In this document: piece by piece, positions 10,201 to 19,669 of the stretch
Layout: every line of letters begins with the position of its first letter
Position numbering within the stretch: position 1 is the first letter of the stretch
Source of the DNA: Proteromonas lacertae
Lineage: Eukaryota > Sar > Bigyra > Opalinata > Proteromonadidae
Direction: 5' to 3'
Assembly (NCBI GenBank): GCA_002245135.1
Contig: NGBS01000893.1
Span: 1-64,000 of the forward strand
Length of the DNA stretch: 64,000 nt
The notes under the pieces: model-generated
Databases searched by the model: none
What the model was told of the DNA's origin: nothing
What the model saw: only the letters and a program-made list of their open reading frames with translations
Position numbers and translations under genes: made by a program

Positions 10201-12146
10201 ATATTTTTATGAGCTGGAATATAAGTGCTTTCATCTAATGGTTTCAATTCACCACTTTTATAATCTTCATACTTCTTCAATACATAATCTTGAATCTCAA
10301 CAAACTTCTTTACTAGTTGCATCTCCAAATCTTGTGGATCTTGCTGCAATTCCAGTTTTCCGAAGAATGTTTCTTCGCTGATGATTTCAGGGTACCTGGA
10401 ACTTAAGTGAATGCACCAACTGCTGAGGATATGTTTTTTAAACGCTCCTTTGGCTCCAGGTATTACTTCAGAAGGATCTATTGGTACTTGTATAACTTCT
10501 GTATCCCAGTATAATACTACAGGAATCATTTGTTGGTATTTGAAATTATGAAACTTGATGAAAGTATCTGGAGGTGGAAATTGACGAATGATTCCTTTTT
10601 GTAATTGACAATTCTCTTTCTGATGTTGAATTATCATATCAGCTGTTGATAAAGTACAGAAACAATACTGGCATCTGGTATAATAATTATGACACCTTTT
10701 ACCAGAAGGTGATAGGAAGGCTTCTAATTTTGTTATTACCATATAATGATCTTTGTATATTAGCAAGTTCACATGAGGCCAGTGTTTTCTTTTATCTATG
10801 TTGGTAACGTATAAAGGTATTGGTTCATTCTGGTCTATTGTAAATATATTGATAGTAATATGATTCAGCTGTTCAAACTCATCAATTCTGTCACTATCAT
10901 TAATTGCATCAACTGGAAATCTTAAACTGCTTACATCCATTAAATCTACATACTGTTTGTATTTCATTGCTCTGTTACGGTGGTCTTTGAACTCTATATA
11001 GTGTAAACCGGCTGCCACGCTGAATAAAAAGCACATATTCTTACATTCTTCACTATATCTTACCAAATTAATAACGCACTTTCTATTGTTGAGGCTTGCT
11101 GGTAACTTTATGTTGTCATCTTCTGTAGATGATCCAGCAGCCATTGAACTTTTCATCAGTATCATCTCTACTTTCTTAATATATCTGAACTTTAGTTCAG
11201 ATCTTTCAGTGTTGAAAATTGAACCTAAATCTCGAATCATGGCATTGTTTAACTTTGAACCAATTGTACCTAACTCTTGAGAAGTTATAATTTCTGGCGC
11301 TGTTTCGAATGTTTTGTAACAACTTACTTGTGCATTGGCTGGTTCATCGGATCCTATATAACCTACTCTGAATCTGAAATAAACTTTTATATAAGAAAAT
11401 TTCTTCTCATTTATGTAGTTACGTATAGTAACCATAAAATCACTTGATGCATTGCAGATTTGGGTAAACAAATCCTCTGGTTTCTTTCCATCTGCTTCAT
11501 TTATAATCTTCTCGTAGGTACGTTCGTAGTCTCTACTACTTCTCTCTACAAGTTGTAACAAACTTACTCTTTCAGGATGTGACATTGTTTTCAACTGCTC
11601 TGGATGATTATCAACAACATCCAGAGCAATCATTTCTTCCTGTAGTTGCCTTCTTCTTTCAACATCTGCAGTTGATTGTGGATGTACTTCAGGAATTGGT
11701 CCATCATTAATTGGTGAAAGTGTTGGTGGATCTTCAGGAGGAGGTGTATCTGGCAATAAATCATCTGGGATTTCTGATAATCGTTGTATTTTTGGAGGTG
11801 GAGGAGGTGGCTGATCAATTACAATTGAAGATGTTGTTCTTCTTCTTGGTGTTATGAAACTAGTTTCATTAGTACTTCTAGCAGTGTTTGATTGTTGTTG
11901 TTGTTGTTGCTGCTGAGGTTGTTGTTGTGCTCTTGCATTGAATGATCCAACATAATATGGTGGAGGATAGTAATAGGATGGTGGTGGTGGGATAGCTGGA
12001 GTAAAATAAGGGTTCATCCAGGGATTAAAATAACTTTGTGGCAACATTGGAACTTGATTTCTTTGGTTATTGTCTTGAATAGGCATAGAAGTACTTGGAG
12101 ACTGGTAATACCACGGATTAAACCAAGGAGGATAGCTGGGATACAT
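7263..12146 (-). CDS. PolB: Polinton protein-primed family B DNA polymerase
   Basis: An uninterrupted 1627-residue ORF. The first 170 residues are Pro/Gln/Tyr-rich low complexity. An N-terminal domain follows, shared with the truncated polymerases in the tandem units. Exonuclease motif I (WDTE, about 546), a Cys/His zinc module of HNH-like form (CMWC to HHDHFTGKYIA, about 649-680), exonuclease II (NSKNYD, about 703) and exonuclease III (YLAIDV, about 1035) are visible. Polymerase motif A (DYNSLYPS, about 1141), motif B (NSAYGKT, about 1344) and motif C (TDTDSF, about 1440) are intact, followed by an LKAKMYAY segment. A roughly 150-residue acidic insert lies between exonuclease II and III. It would replicate the element using a protein primer. 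No catalytic residue appears to be missing. Confidence 0.93.
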
Positions 12147-12300
12147 TAGAACCTATAAAACGAGAAAGATATAAATATACCCAATAAAATAACTCCAAAT
12201 GTATTAATATGATTTGCTAATTGAAATTCATTGATAATCAAGTGTGTTTTTTTGATAACTATACATACAAAAAATAGTTTTTGTTTAAATATCTACTAAT
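12147..12300. promoter_or_regulatory. Divergent promoter region, polymerase / 12301 ORF
   Basis: A 154-bp AT-rich gap separates the divergent starts of the polymerase and the 193-residue ORF. TATA-like strings (TATAAATATA at about 12170, TATAAAA at about 12155) lie close to the polymerase start. Function is inferred from arrangement only. Confidence 0.35.
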
Positions 12301-12882
12301 ATGCGTCAAGCACCAGCAGTTTATGATATTACTCAAGTTGTTAGTAATATTCCTAACATTATTGGCTTATTCAAAAAATTATTGGAGTGGATTAAGAATG
12401 ATAATGTTGAATTCAGAAGTCCAGTTAATATAGGAGTGGTATCAGATATTACTGATCTCAATTTCAAATTATTTATGTCATTTATTGATGAGTGCATTGA
12501 TAAATTAGTTAATTTGGAATCAAATCTAAATATGGTCAACTTTAATATAGCAGACTCCTTAACTCTATTTGAAAAAAGACTATTGATTAACAAAGTAATG
12601 AGCGAAATTAGAAATCAAATAGTAATGTGGTATAGTTTACTGAATATTTATGGAAAGCCTATATTAAATGATAAGTTAAATAATATAGGAGAAGAAGTTA
12701 TTAAAAAGTATCAAGATATGGTGATTTCACAAATGGATTATGAAATTAAGAAAACTAATCCCACAATGAAAGCAAGTGATTATGTAGTCAGTATGTCTAT
12801 GAAAAGAAAGTACCGTGATCACCCAACTATATGTGATCCGAGAGTTAGGAAACTCATGCGATTAAGTAATGATTTACAATAA
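12301..12882 (+). CDS. Unknown helical Polinton protein (193 aa)
   Basis: A single open frame of 193 residues, predicted largely helical, with a basic C-terminus (KRKYRDH, then RVRKLMR). No family is recognised. It is the last gene before the right-end repeats of the left Polinton and is divergent from the polymerase. A role in replication or as a terminal or DNA-binding protein is possible from position, but nothing in the sequence proves it. Confidence 0.6.
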   Translation: MRQAPAVYDITQVVSNIPNIIGLFKKLLEWIKNDNVEFRSPVNIGVVSDITDLNFKLFMSFIDECIDKLVNLESNLNMVNFNIADSLTLFEKRLLINKVMSEIRNQIVMWYSLLNIYGKPILNDKLNNIGEEVIKKYQDMVISQMDYEIKKTNPTMKASDYVVSMSMKRKYRDHPTICDPRVRKLMRLSNDLQ

Positions 12883-12975
12883 ATTCAAAATATACTATTA
12901 TTAATGATATATACTGATTGAAAGAAAAAAAAGTGTTTATTTTTTAGGGTTTTTTAAAAAAAATAACATAATTAA

Positions 12976-13096
12976 ATCCATAATCGTCCTTCTTTGCTTT
13001 GAAGTGTTTCACTGCTTAACTTAGTGAACTGAAGTCAATCATCTTCACTAAGCAAATCGGTGAAACAGTTCAAAGGAAAGAAAATCGATTATGGAT
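12976..13096. repeat. Long imperfect hairpin (53-bp arms, 15-bp loop)
   Basis: Left arm 12976-13028 and right arm 13044-13096 are inverted copies with a handful of mismatches; the outermost 11 bases (ATCCATAATCG) match exactly. The spacer is 13029-13043. It could be a MITE-like insertion, a replication structure or part of the element terminus. Confidence 0.85.
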
Positions 13097-13170
13097 TAGG
13101 GAAAGGGAAAGTGAATAAAGGCTAGGGAAAGGGAAAGTGAGTCTTAGGGAAAGTGAAAACGAGTCTTAGG
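13097..13170. repeat. G-rich TAGGGAAAGGGAAAGTGA-type repeats
   Basis: Several imperfect direct copies built on TAGGGAAAG and GGGAAAGTGA, all with G on the plus strand, directly after the hairpin. They have a telomere-like flavour but are irregular. Confidence 0.75.
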
Positions 13171-13252
13171 TGGTGTATATGACCTTCCTAAGGTTTATAT
13201 CAGTCTCTATAACATAATTGAACAAATGTTTACAACGGACGGCAGTTACACC

Positions 13253-13281
13253 GTCAGTTACACGTTAGTTATGTAACTGAC
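13253..13281. repeat. 9-bp perfect inverted repeat
   Basis: GTCAGTTAC (13253-13261) and GTAACTGAC (13273-13281) flank 11 bp. More GTTAC/GTAAC motifs lie around it. Could be a protein-binding site; function unknown. Confidence 0.6.
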
Positions 13282-13380
13282 ATGTAACGGATTCGTAACG
13301 ACCGTTAAAACAGTTGTACAAATGAACGGTTATTGCAGAAATTTAAATTTTAAAAAATGAAACGAATATATGAATTTTAG

Positions 13381-13419
13381 CCTCGGGTCCAGCGTCAAGC
13401 CTCGTGGTCCAGCGTCAAG
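13381..13419. repeat. GC-rich direct repeat next to the array boundary
   Basis: Two near-identical 19/20-bp copies (CCTCGGGTCCAGCGTCAAG; the second has CGTGG for CGGG) lie 37 bp from the point where the leftmost RPC2 fragment is cut. They are much richer in GC than the surroundings. Confidence 0.75.
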
Positions 13420-13456
13420 CCATTTTGGGTCTGTAGCCCTTAATATATATTATTAT

Positions 13457-14340
13457 AGCATAAGGAATACAAATCTCATTCACATTTTCACCACTTTTAC
13501 AATATTCACACCAACCTTTATAACTCATTAAACCACATTTACAACATATTGAACCAATAAATGGATCAGAACTAACTAATAATCTCTCTACTAATAACAA
13601 TGAAGTTCCATGAGCGATCAAACAGTCTTTCTCCATCTCACCTACTCTCAAACCACCTTCTCGAGCTCGACCTTGAGTTGGTTGACGAGTTAAAGAAACA
13701 TGAGGGCCTCGAGCTCTAGCAAATACTTTATCTTTTACCATATGTTTTAATCTCTGATAATAGATTGGGCCCATAAATATATAAGCTAATAATGGTTCAC
13801 CAGTTATTCCACTGTATAATAAATCCTTTCCACTGTAATTATAGCCATAACTTACTAAGATTTCACCTATATCTTTTATACTATCACCTCCAAATGCAGT
13901 TCCAAATTTTCGTTTACCTTCTAATAAACCAGCTTTTCCACCTACCAATTCAATCATTTTACCAACGGTCATTCGACTAGGAAAACCATGAGGATTCATT
14001 ATCATATCAGGACAAATTCCATTCTCATTAAATGGCATATCTTCTTGATTTACTATTAAACCAACTACACCTTTTTGGCCATGTCGACTTGAATATTTAT
14101 CACCTAATTCAGGTCTTCTCATATCTCGAATTAAGATTTTTATTAATGTCTTTTCTTCTTTTGATGTTGTTAACATCACTTTATCAACTATTCTACCACC
14201 TTTATCTTTATATACTAATGGACAACTAATATAACTCATATTCTGATTTGCATCTTTCGATATTGTGGGACTTTCTTTGTTTATTAATATATCACCTTCT
14301 TCTACTCGAACTCCAACTTCTACTATTCCATCATTTCCTA
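13457..14340 (-). pseudogene. RPC2 3' fragment, leftmost copy (both ends lost)
   Basis: The sequence matches the full RPC2 gene from its 48446 boundary down to about 47563. It begins mid-gene at the array junction and is cut at 13457, before the last roughly 36 codons and the stop; the frame then runs into unrelated sequence and ends at 13415. It keeps the hybrid-binding and C-terminal clamp portions ([15 protein letters not shown], the Cys4 zinc site [16 protein letters not shown]). It cannot make a polymerase subunit. It marks a third, partial repeat copy. Confidence 0.9.
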
Positions 14341-14370
14341 TTGTTTTTTATCAATCATAATTTCAAAAAA

Positions 14371-14724
14371 ATGTCAAGAATTTGGATCGAGAATGTTAAT
14401 ATAGAAGATAGAAGTAAGCGTGAAGATGAAGAATTTGAAAGAATCTATGCAATCATTGAAAGTGAAGTAGCTAGAATAGTAGCTCAACCACCACCACCAT
14501 CACCTCCAATTGTAATGTGGTATACATCTGATACAGCTGATGAGGATGATAGAAAGTATGAAGAATGGCGTGCAATTCATAAACCAACTAGAGTAGCACA
14601 AGCAACCATACGTCCTAGAAAATGGGTTGATCCAGAAGAGGAGCGCAGAAAAACCAAGATGCTAAAGCGTTATGGTATTGATGAAAAAAACATCATTGAA
14701 GAAAGACTAAGATTTCATAACTAA
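14371..14724 (+). CDS. Unknown charged protein, unit 1 (117 aa)
   Basis: A 117-residue protein starting MSRIWIEN, rich in Glu/Arg/Lys with a short poly-Pro stretch near residue 40. The frame is open further upstream in this copy because the A run before the ATG is one base shorter, but the matching Met in unit 2 (31416) supports 14371. No family is recognised. It starts 30 bp from the repeat junction, so its original promoter may have been lost and replaced by RPC2 sequence. Confidence 0.55.
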   Translation: MSRIWIENVNIEDRSKREDEEFERIYAIIESEVARIVAQPPPPSPPIVMWYTSDTADEDDRKYEEWRAIHKPTRVAQATIRPRKWVDPEEERRKTKMLKRYGIDEKNIIEERLRFHN

Positions 14725-14851
14725 TTCTTAAATCATTGGTTTTAATTGAATTTTGTTTTTTGATTGGCTGAATAGTAATAAACATAATATTACATAATTC
14801 TTTTCATTCATAAATTTCTTGCGATTTTTGAAATAATTTACATAAATTAAA

Positions 14852-15448
14852 ATGCGTGATATACAAAACGAATTGAATGCTAATATTGAAAAACACTTAC
14901 AAGAAGGTGAAATGTATAAGAATCTCTATGAGAATGATATGTCTGAAGTAAAATCATTAATTATTAAAGTATTTAAGGATATGTTGGATGGTATGTATTC
15001 TGTGATTGAAGAATATGAAGATGATCCAGCATGGAGTGAACAACCAGGTGATGATATTGACATAACAATGGAAGAAGAAGAAGTGAAGGAAGAAAAACAA
15101 AGTGAATCTAAACCTAGAAATAGAAAGGATATATCAAAGTCAGATCCAGATTCACAGATATGTAGCACTTGTGGTAAGAAGAAAGCTAATGATGAATTTG
15201 GTTATAAGTGTGAAGGTGTATTCTATAAATCTTGTACAGAGTGTAGAAATAAGAAGAAGAGAAGATATGAAGAAGGAAAGAAAGGAAGTGATAATAGTGG
15301 AGAAGATAAGAAGCGTAAAGTAGAGAATAGTTCCAGCGCCGAGGGTCGACCAAAGGTAGATATTGCTAAAGTAGAAACACCTACAAGTTCTATCCCGGGG
15401 GTAGCTACAGTAGATCTAACTACATCACCTACCTGTATAATTAATTAA
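14852..15448 (+). CDS. Zinc-ribbon protein, unit 1 (198 aa)
   Basis: An acidic helical N-terminal half, then CSTCGKKK (about residue 104) and CTECRNKKKRR (about 128), forming a C-x2-C...C-x2-C zinc module ending in a basic stretch, then a Ser/Lys-rich tail. Such modules occur in DNA-binding proteins of viruses and mobile elements. It may regulate element genes, but that is inference. It is intact in both units. Confidence 0.65.
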   Translation: MRDIQNELNANIEKHLQEGEMYKNLYENDMSEVKSLIIKVFKDMLDGMYSVIEEYEDDPAWSEQPGDDIDITMEEEEVKEEKQSESKPRNRKDISKSDPDSQICSTCGKKKANDEFGYKCEGVFYKSCTECRNKKKRRYEEGKKGSDNSGEDKKRKVENSSSAEGRPKVDIAKVETPTSSIPGVATVDLTTSPTCIIN

Positions 15449-15512
15449 CTTTTGGTTTAAAATTCATTTTTATATTTCTATGCGTTTTTATATATAAATA
15501 ATTTCGCATAAA

Positions 15513-15902
15513 ATGTCATTTAATAATACACAATATTCAACTATGCTTAATGATATGAATGATACCATAACTAGTCTAAAGCAAGAAGGTCTTATATTTT
15601 TTGTATATATGTTATTATGGATTGTATATAAAGTTAAAAAGATTGTAGTATGGTTATATCATAGATATTGTCCTTCAGAATTAAGTGAAATATTAGCTGA
15701 GCCAAAACCTGCTATTCAAATAGCATTAAGAAAATCTACTATTGTTTCTGCTATTCCATTTACTTTAACACCTGAAAATAGTAGAATAAATTCTAGAAAT
15801 GATAGTGATAATGAAGATGAAGAACCATTAGAAACAGAAATAGAAATTATTCCTATTAATAAACCTGAGATTGAAATTCAAAAGCCAATCATAAATATTT
15901 AA
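15513..15902 (+). CDS. Single-pass membrane protein, unit 1 (129 aa)
   Basis: One hydrophobic segment at about residues 26-50 is followed by a basic patch and an acidic Ile/Pro/Glu-rich C-terminal tail. A TATATATAAAT string lies about 20 bp upstream of the ATG. The family is unknown; intact in both units. Confidence 0.55.
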   Translation: MSFNNTQYSTMLNDMNDTITSLKQEGLIFFVYMLLWIVYKVKKIVVWLYHRYCPSELSEILAEPKPAIQIALRKSTIVSAIPFTLTPENSRINSRNDSDNEDEEPLETEIEIIPINKPEIEIQKPIINI

Positions 15903-16179
15903 TTTTATGTATGGTATTTTTTGTATTTGATTTGAAAGTTATATTTTTGTACCCCCTTAAAAAATTACATAAAGAAAAACCGTTTTTTTTCATTCACACT
16001 TTTCTTACTCATTTTTAGTATTTTATTTTTTTCATTTTTTTACTTTAATAGAAAATTAATTATTCAATCATTCAATCATAAATGCCAGCAGACAGAGTCA
16101 AACAACCAACCAATTCAGAATTATGCGCTCAGCTCCCATTAAAGGGACAGGCTTATGAGTTCTATCAGAAAGTGAGTCG

Positions 16180-17159
16180 TGTTGTTCCCCGTTGAGTACA
16201 ACTCCCCGTTAAGCGATTAGAGACTTTAGAAACAAACTAAATGCATATTCTTACTTATTTTGATGAAAAATTGTTACTTTTATACTTACTTTGTCATATA
16301 ACCTATGTCTGCAATATACTTTTTTGATAACTTTAGTATTGTATATGTTGTGCGCCGTTGAGCGTTAAGAAGACTTTTTTCAATTCTAATATCATAAACG
16401 TAACCTCTGGCCCTTCAATATTACTAATCAACGCTTTGTTTTCCAAAATAGTAACGTTGGCCTAATATCGTATAGTCGTGTTTAGGTTCCTATACTGGAA
16501 ACACTTTTTATTTTTATATTATTTTAAAAGCTTATAACAATAGCAGACATCGGGATAAAGGTTTTAAATAGAAAAGGAATACCTATTTATTGTATTTACC
16601 TGTTTAAATTTATTTTGAAAAAACAGGCTTGAATGAGGCTTGAATAGATTTTATATTTTTATTGATTTAATTGCTTAAACTAATGTATTTTTAACGCTAG
16701 TAGTGATTGAAGGAAAAAAATTAAAAATAAAATTATAATTGTTTTCAATATGTTGGGACAAAGTTCAAAAAAATATATATCGCAGATGTAGCTTATATGA
16801 CAAAGTAAGATTATATTTGCATATAACTCGCCATCAAACCACACACTGTCATTTTAGAATTAATGAACATTTATTTACCAGTCTAAAAAAGATATGTAAA
16901 AAGTTAAGCATTTTAATCATTTCAGTTAATATATTTTAATCTCTAGTAGCGAATAAAACACTAAAACGAAAAATAAAAATATATGCGTGTTATATATAAA
17001 TACTTAAGTTTTCAAAAAAGTATATTTCAGACATAGATTATATGACAAAGTAAGTATAAAAGTAACAATTTTTCATCAAAATAAGTAAGAATATGCATTT
17101 AGTTTGTTTCTAAAGTCTCTAATCGCTTAACGGGGAGTTGTACTCAACGGGGAACAACA
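16180..17159. mobile_element. 980-bp non-autonomous inverted-repeat transposon, unit 1
   Basis: Termini are TGTTGTTCCCCG... and its inverse. Terminal inverted repeats of about 150 bp (16180-16330 and 17009-17159) differ at only a few positions. The flanking duplication is AGTCG at 16175-16179 and 17160-17164. There is no transposase ORF. TG...CA ends with a 5-bp duplication suggest mobilisation by a retroviral-integrase-like enzyme (Ginger/Tdd type), but the superfamily is not proven. Insertion preceded the 17-kb duplication, since unit 2 has it at the same site. Confidence 0.9.
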
Positions 17160-18009
17160 AGTCGTAATATCCAGCATTTAAAGACATTTTGTGACGAAAT
17201 GTATATTCAAAGTTTGGCTTATGATGACAGCAAAAAATCAAAGAAGAAGCAAAGTCCACCACAATTCAACTATATCGAATTAGAGAAGTCAGCTACAGCA
17301 GTTTATTATTGCTTTTCATGTAAGTTTGATAATCAGAAGTTAATTCCCATCAAACATCTAGAGACATTAGATCAAAATGAGTATATGAATTTATACTTTA
17401 GTGACGATGAGATGAAGAGTATAGTAAAACCAAATGTAAAACCGATTAAACCTTTTATTCAACCTCAGTTAAAACAACAACAACAAGAACCACAGTAAAA
17501 ACCACCACCACCAACTGTACCTCAAAAACCTAAAAGAGTTTATAAAAGAAGAACTGATACTATTAAGAAACCTAAAACAAAAGCAGTTATTGATAGTGAT
17601 GATGAATTAATTCATTTAAAGAAAAGAAAGATTGTTAAAGATTCTGATTTTGTTGATGAAGAACCAATGGGTATAATTGTGAAAGATACTGAATCAAGAA
17701 CATCTGCTGATGATTTATTGAGTAGCCAAAGTCCTACCTTTACACCTCCAATGTCACCAAGGTCTGATACTACACTTCTTGATGTTAGTGATATTGATAT
17801 TCTGGATGCTGAATTGAAATATTTTAATGCTGAAATAACTAAAAAAGATGAAGAAAAACTAAAAGAGATAGAAGAGAAAATTAAACATCAAGATACAGAG
17901 AGAAAGAAACAAGAAGATGAAGAAAAAAAGAAAAAACAACAAGAAGAAGAAAGAGTTAGAAAAGTACAAGAAGAAGCAGAGAGAAAAAGAAAACAAGAAG
18001 AAGTAGAAA

Positions 18010-18085
18010 AGAAAAGAAAAGAAAAGAAAAGAAAGAAAGAAAAGAAAAGAAAAGAAAAGAAAAGAAAAGAAAAGAAAAGAAGAAT
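18010..18085. repeat. (AAAAG)n tract in the coiled-coil gene, unit 1
   Basis: A pentanucleotide tract interrupted by a few AAAG units. Its length differs from unit 2 by 6 bp. A 5-bp unit changes the reading frame each time a copy is gained or lost. Confidence 0.85.
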
Positions 18086-18441
18086 TAGTTGTTATTAGAA
18101 TGCTTCAAGAAGAAGAGAATATGAGACAACAAGAAGAGTTAAGAAAGAAATGGGTATTAGAACAAAAGAGACAAATGGAAGAAAAGATGAAAAAAGAAAA
18201 CGATGAATTAGAAAAGAAAATGGAAGAAGAGTTTAAGAAGAGAATTGAAGAAGAGAAAAGAAAGAAAGCTGAAGAGTTTGAGAAGATGATGAAGAACTTA
18301 TAAGTATTAATATATACTTTAAATTTGTCTGGTTTATGCTTTAATCCATATACTTGAAAAAGCACTTTGAATTCATTACTTTGATGAAAATTGGTGTTTG
18401 TTTAATATGTAAAAAATAACATAAATAAAAAACATAAAAAG

Positions 18442-19602
18442 TTATACGAAATCATTAAATAGCGAATTTTTCTTATATACTCTACCATGTCTACTTTTTC
18501 TGCCTTCTGGTACTGGTTGAATATCTGGTTCTATAGGTTGTGCTTCATTGTTTATACTATGAATTTGTCTTAATCTAAACTTACCATTTGTTGTAATACT
18601 ATTAACTGGTACTCTTTTAATTTCATGTGATTTGAATCTATATGAGCCTATATCTCTAGGATTGAATTCTCTAGGTATTGTTTCATCCAAGTTCTTAACA
18701 GAATATGAAAATGGTCCAACTTTGTGTATTTGGTATACTTTATCTGTATAATAAGTAGTTTTTTGAAGTTTGTTATCTCTACGTTCTTTTATTCTGACAA
18801 AATCATCAGCTTTAAAATGAGTATCACTTTTACGCTTCTTTAAGTTTCTATCATGCGATTCTTTATACAATCTATCTTGAACTTCAAAATCATTGAATAC
18901 TTCATTTGGAGTTAGATTATTGAGTGCAGAATGTGGTTTTGCATTGTAATCATCTACAACAGTATATACTATATTACACAATGATTCAATATTGTTAATT
19001 TTATCAAATTCTTCATCAGAAAATGTATTAATTTTTCTATAAAACATATCTTTAATAGTTCTCACACATCGATCCAATATTTTCATTATATTATGTTCAT
19101 TACGTTCTTTAAGTATAAATCGTATATGATTTTTGTTAAACAAATCTAAAAATTTCTTACCATAGATAATACCAGACTCTTCATCTGATAAAATACTTCC
19201 TACAAAACGAGCGTTTTCATCCTTAGGTTGCAAGCCCTGATAAAACCATTTTTCAAACACTGGATACACATCATTTTCTGATTTAGATTTAACATAATAT
19301 ATCCAACACTTACGACTAACAACTTCTATAATTAACAAAAATGGAACTTTTGTATTGTTGAAAAACACCAAATCTATTTGATATGACCCAGGTAACTTTT
19401 CAATTTCATATTTAATTCTATTCCTTTTAGTTGCAGTGATTTGATAATCTGGTTTAGACTCCACAAGTTCACTGCTAGCTTTTTTAATGTCAGATTTTTT
19501 AAAGTTATTCTCAAGTTCATTTACAGAGAAATTAATAAAGTCTCGTTTGTTTAAATAACCATATGTTTTGTATAACTCATTTATTTTATCTTGTAGTGAC
19601 AT
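18442..19602 (-). CDS. INT: Polinton integrase, unit 1 (386 aa)
   Basis: An intact ORF homologous to the integrase at 5841. The first Asp is in YQIDLVFF (about 77), the second in ILSDEESG (about 137), and the third acidic position in KILDRCVRTIK (about 174), where the usual form is I-I-E-R-F-N-R-T. The C-terminal region has LTPNEVFND and ADDFVRIKERR as in the left element. It would catalyse integration of the element. It is the only complete enzyme of this degraded Polinton. A TATATATA string lies close upstream of the start. Confidence 0.88.
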   Translation of the reverse strand: MSLQDKINELYKTYGYLNKRDFINFSVNELENNFKKSDIKKASSELVESKPDYQITATKRNRIKYEIEKLPGSYQIDLVFFNNTKVPFLLIIEVVSRKCWIYYVKSKSENDVYPVFEKWFYQGLQPKDENARFVGSILSDEESGIIYGKKFLDLFNKNHIRFILKERNEHNIMKILDRCVRTIKDMFYRKINTFSDEEFDKINNIESLCNIVYTVVDDYNAKPHSALNNLTPNEVFNDFEVQDRLYKESHDRNLKKRKSDTHFKADDFVRIKERRDNKLQKTTYYTDKVYQIHKVGPFSYSVKNLDETIPREFNPRDIGSYRFKSHEIKRVPVNSITTNGKFRLRQIHSINNEAQPIEPDIQPVPEGRKSRHGRVYKKNSLFNDFV

Positions 19603-19669
19603 TCAAACAATATATATAAAAAATATGAATGATATATATTTAAAGAATTAATGAATTAAAATAATTAAA

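Larger units (their letters stand above)
12883..13456. other. Non-coding right end of the left Polinton
   Basis: There is no credible ORF. The stretch holds the hairpin 12976-13096, G-rich repeats 13097-13170, a 9-bp inverted repeat 13253-13281 and a GC-rich direct repeat 13381-13419. It probably includes the right terminus of the element, but the left terminus is outside the window, so terminal inverted repeats and a target duplication cannot be tested. At 13457 the sequence joins an RPC2 fragment. Confidence 0.5.
16082..18303 (+). pseudogene. Coiled-coil protein gene split by a transposon, unit 1
   Basis: The ATG at 16082 opens a frame that is interrupted at 16180 by a 980-bp inverted-repeat element and resumes at 17165 exactly in frame when the element and one 5-bp target copy are ignored. 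The reading frame then meets an in-frame TAA at 17496, continues in the same frame to the (AAAAG)n tract at about 18010-18085, and stops at 18096; the original sense seems to continue in another frame to 18303. The C-terminal half is a long Glu/Lys/Arg/Gln coiled coil. Both units share all lesions. Function unknown. Confidence 0.75.

Noticed and set aside
13415-13456. Genuine novel C-terminus of an RPC2 paralogue in the leftmost fragment
   Set aside because: The frame simply runs through a breakpoint into unrelated DNA; the fragment also lacks its 5' two thirds.
16180-17159. LTR retrotransposon or solo LTR (TG...CA ends, 5-bp duplication)
   Set aside because: The long ends are inverted, not direct, repeats, and there are no gag/pol, primer-binding or polypurine features.
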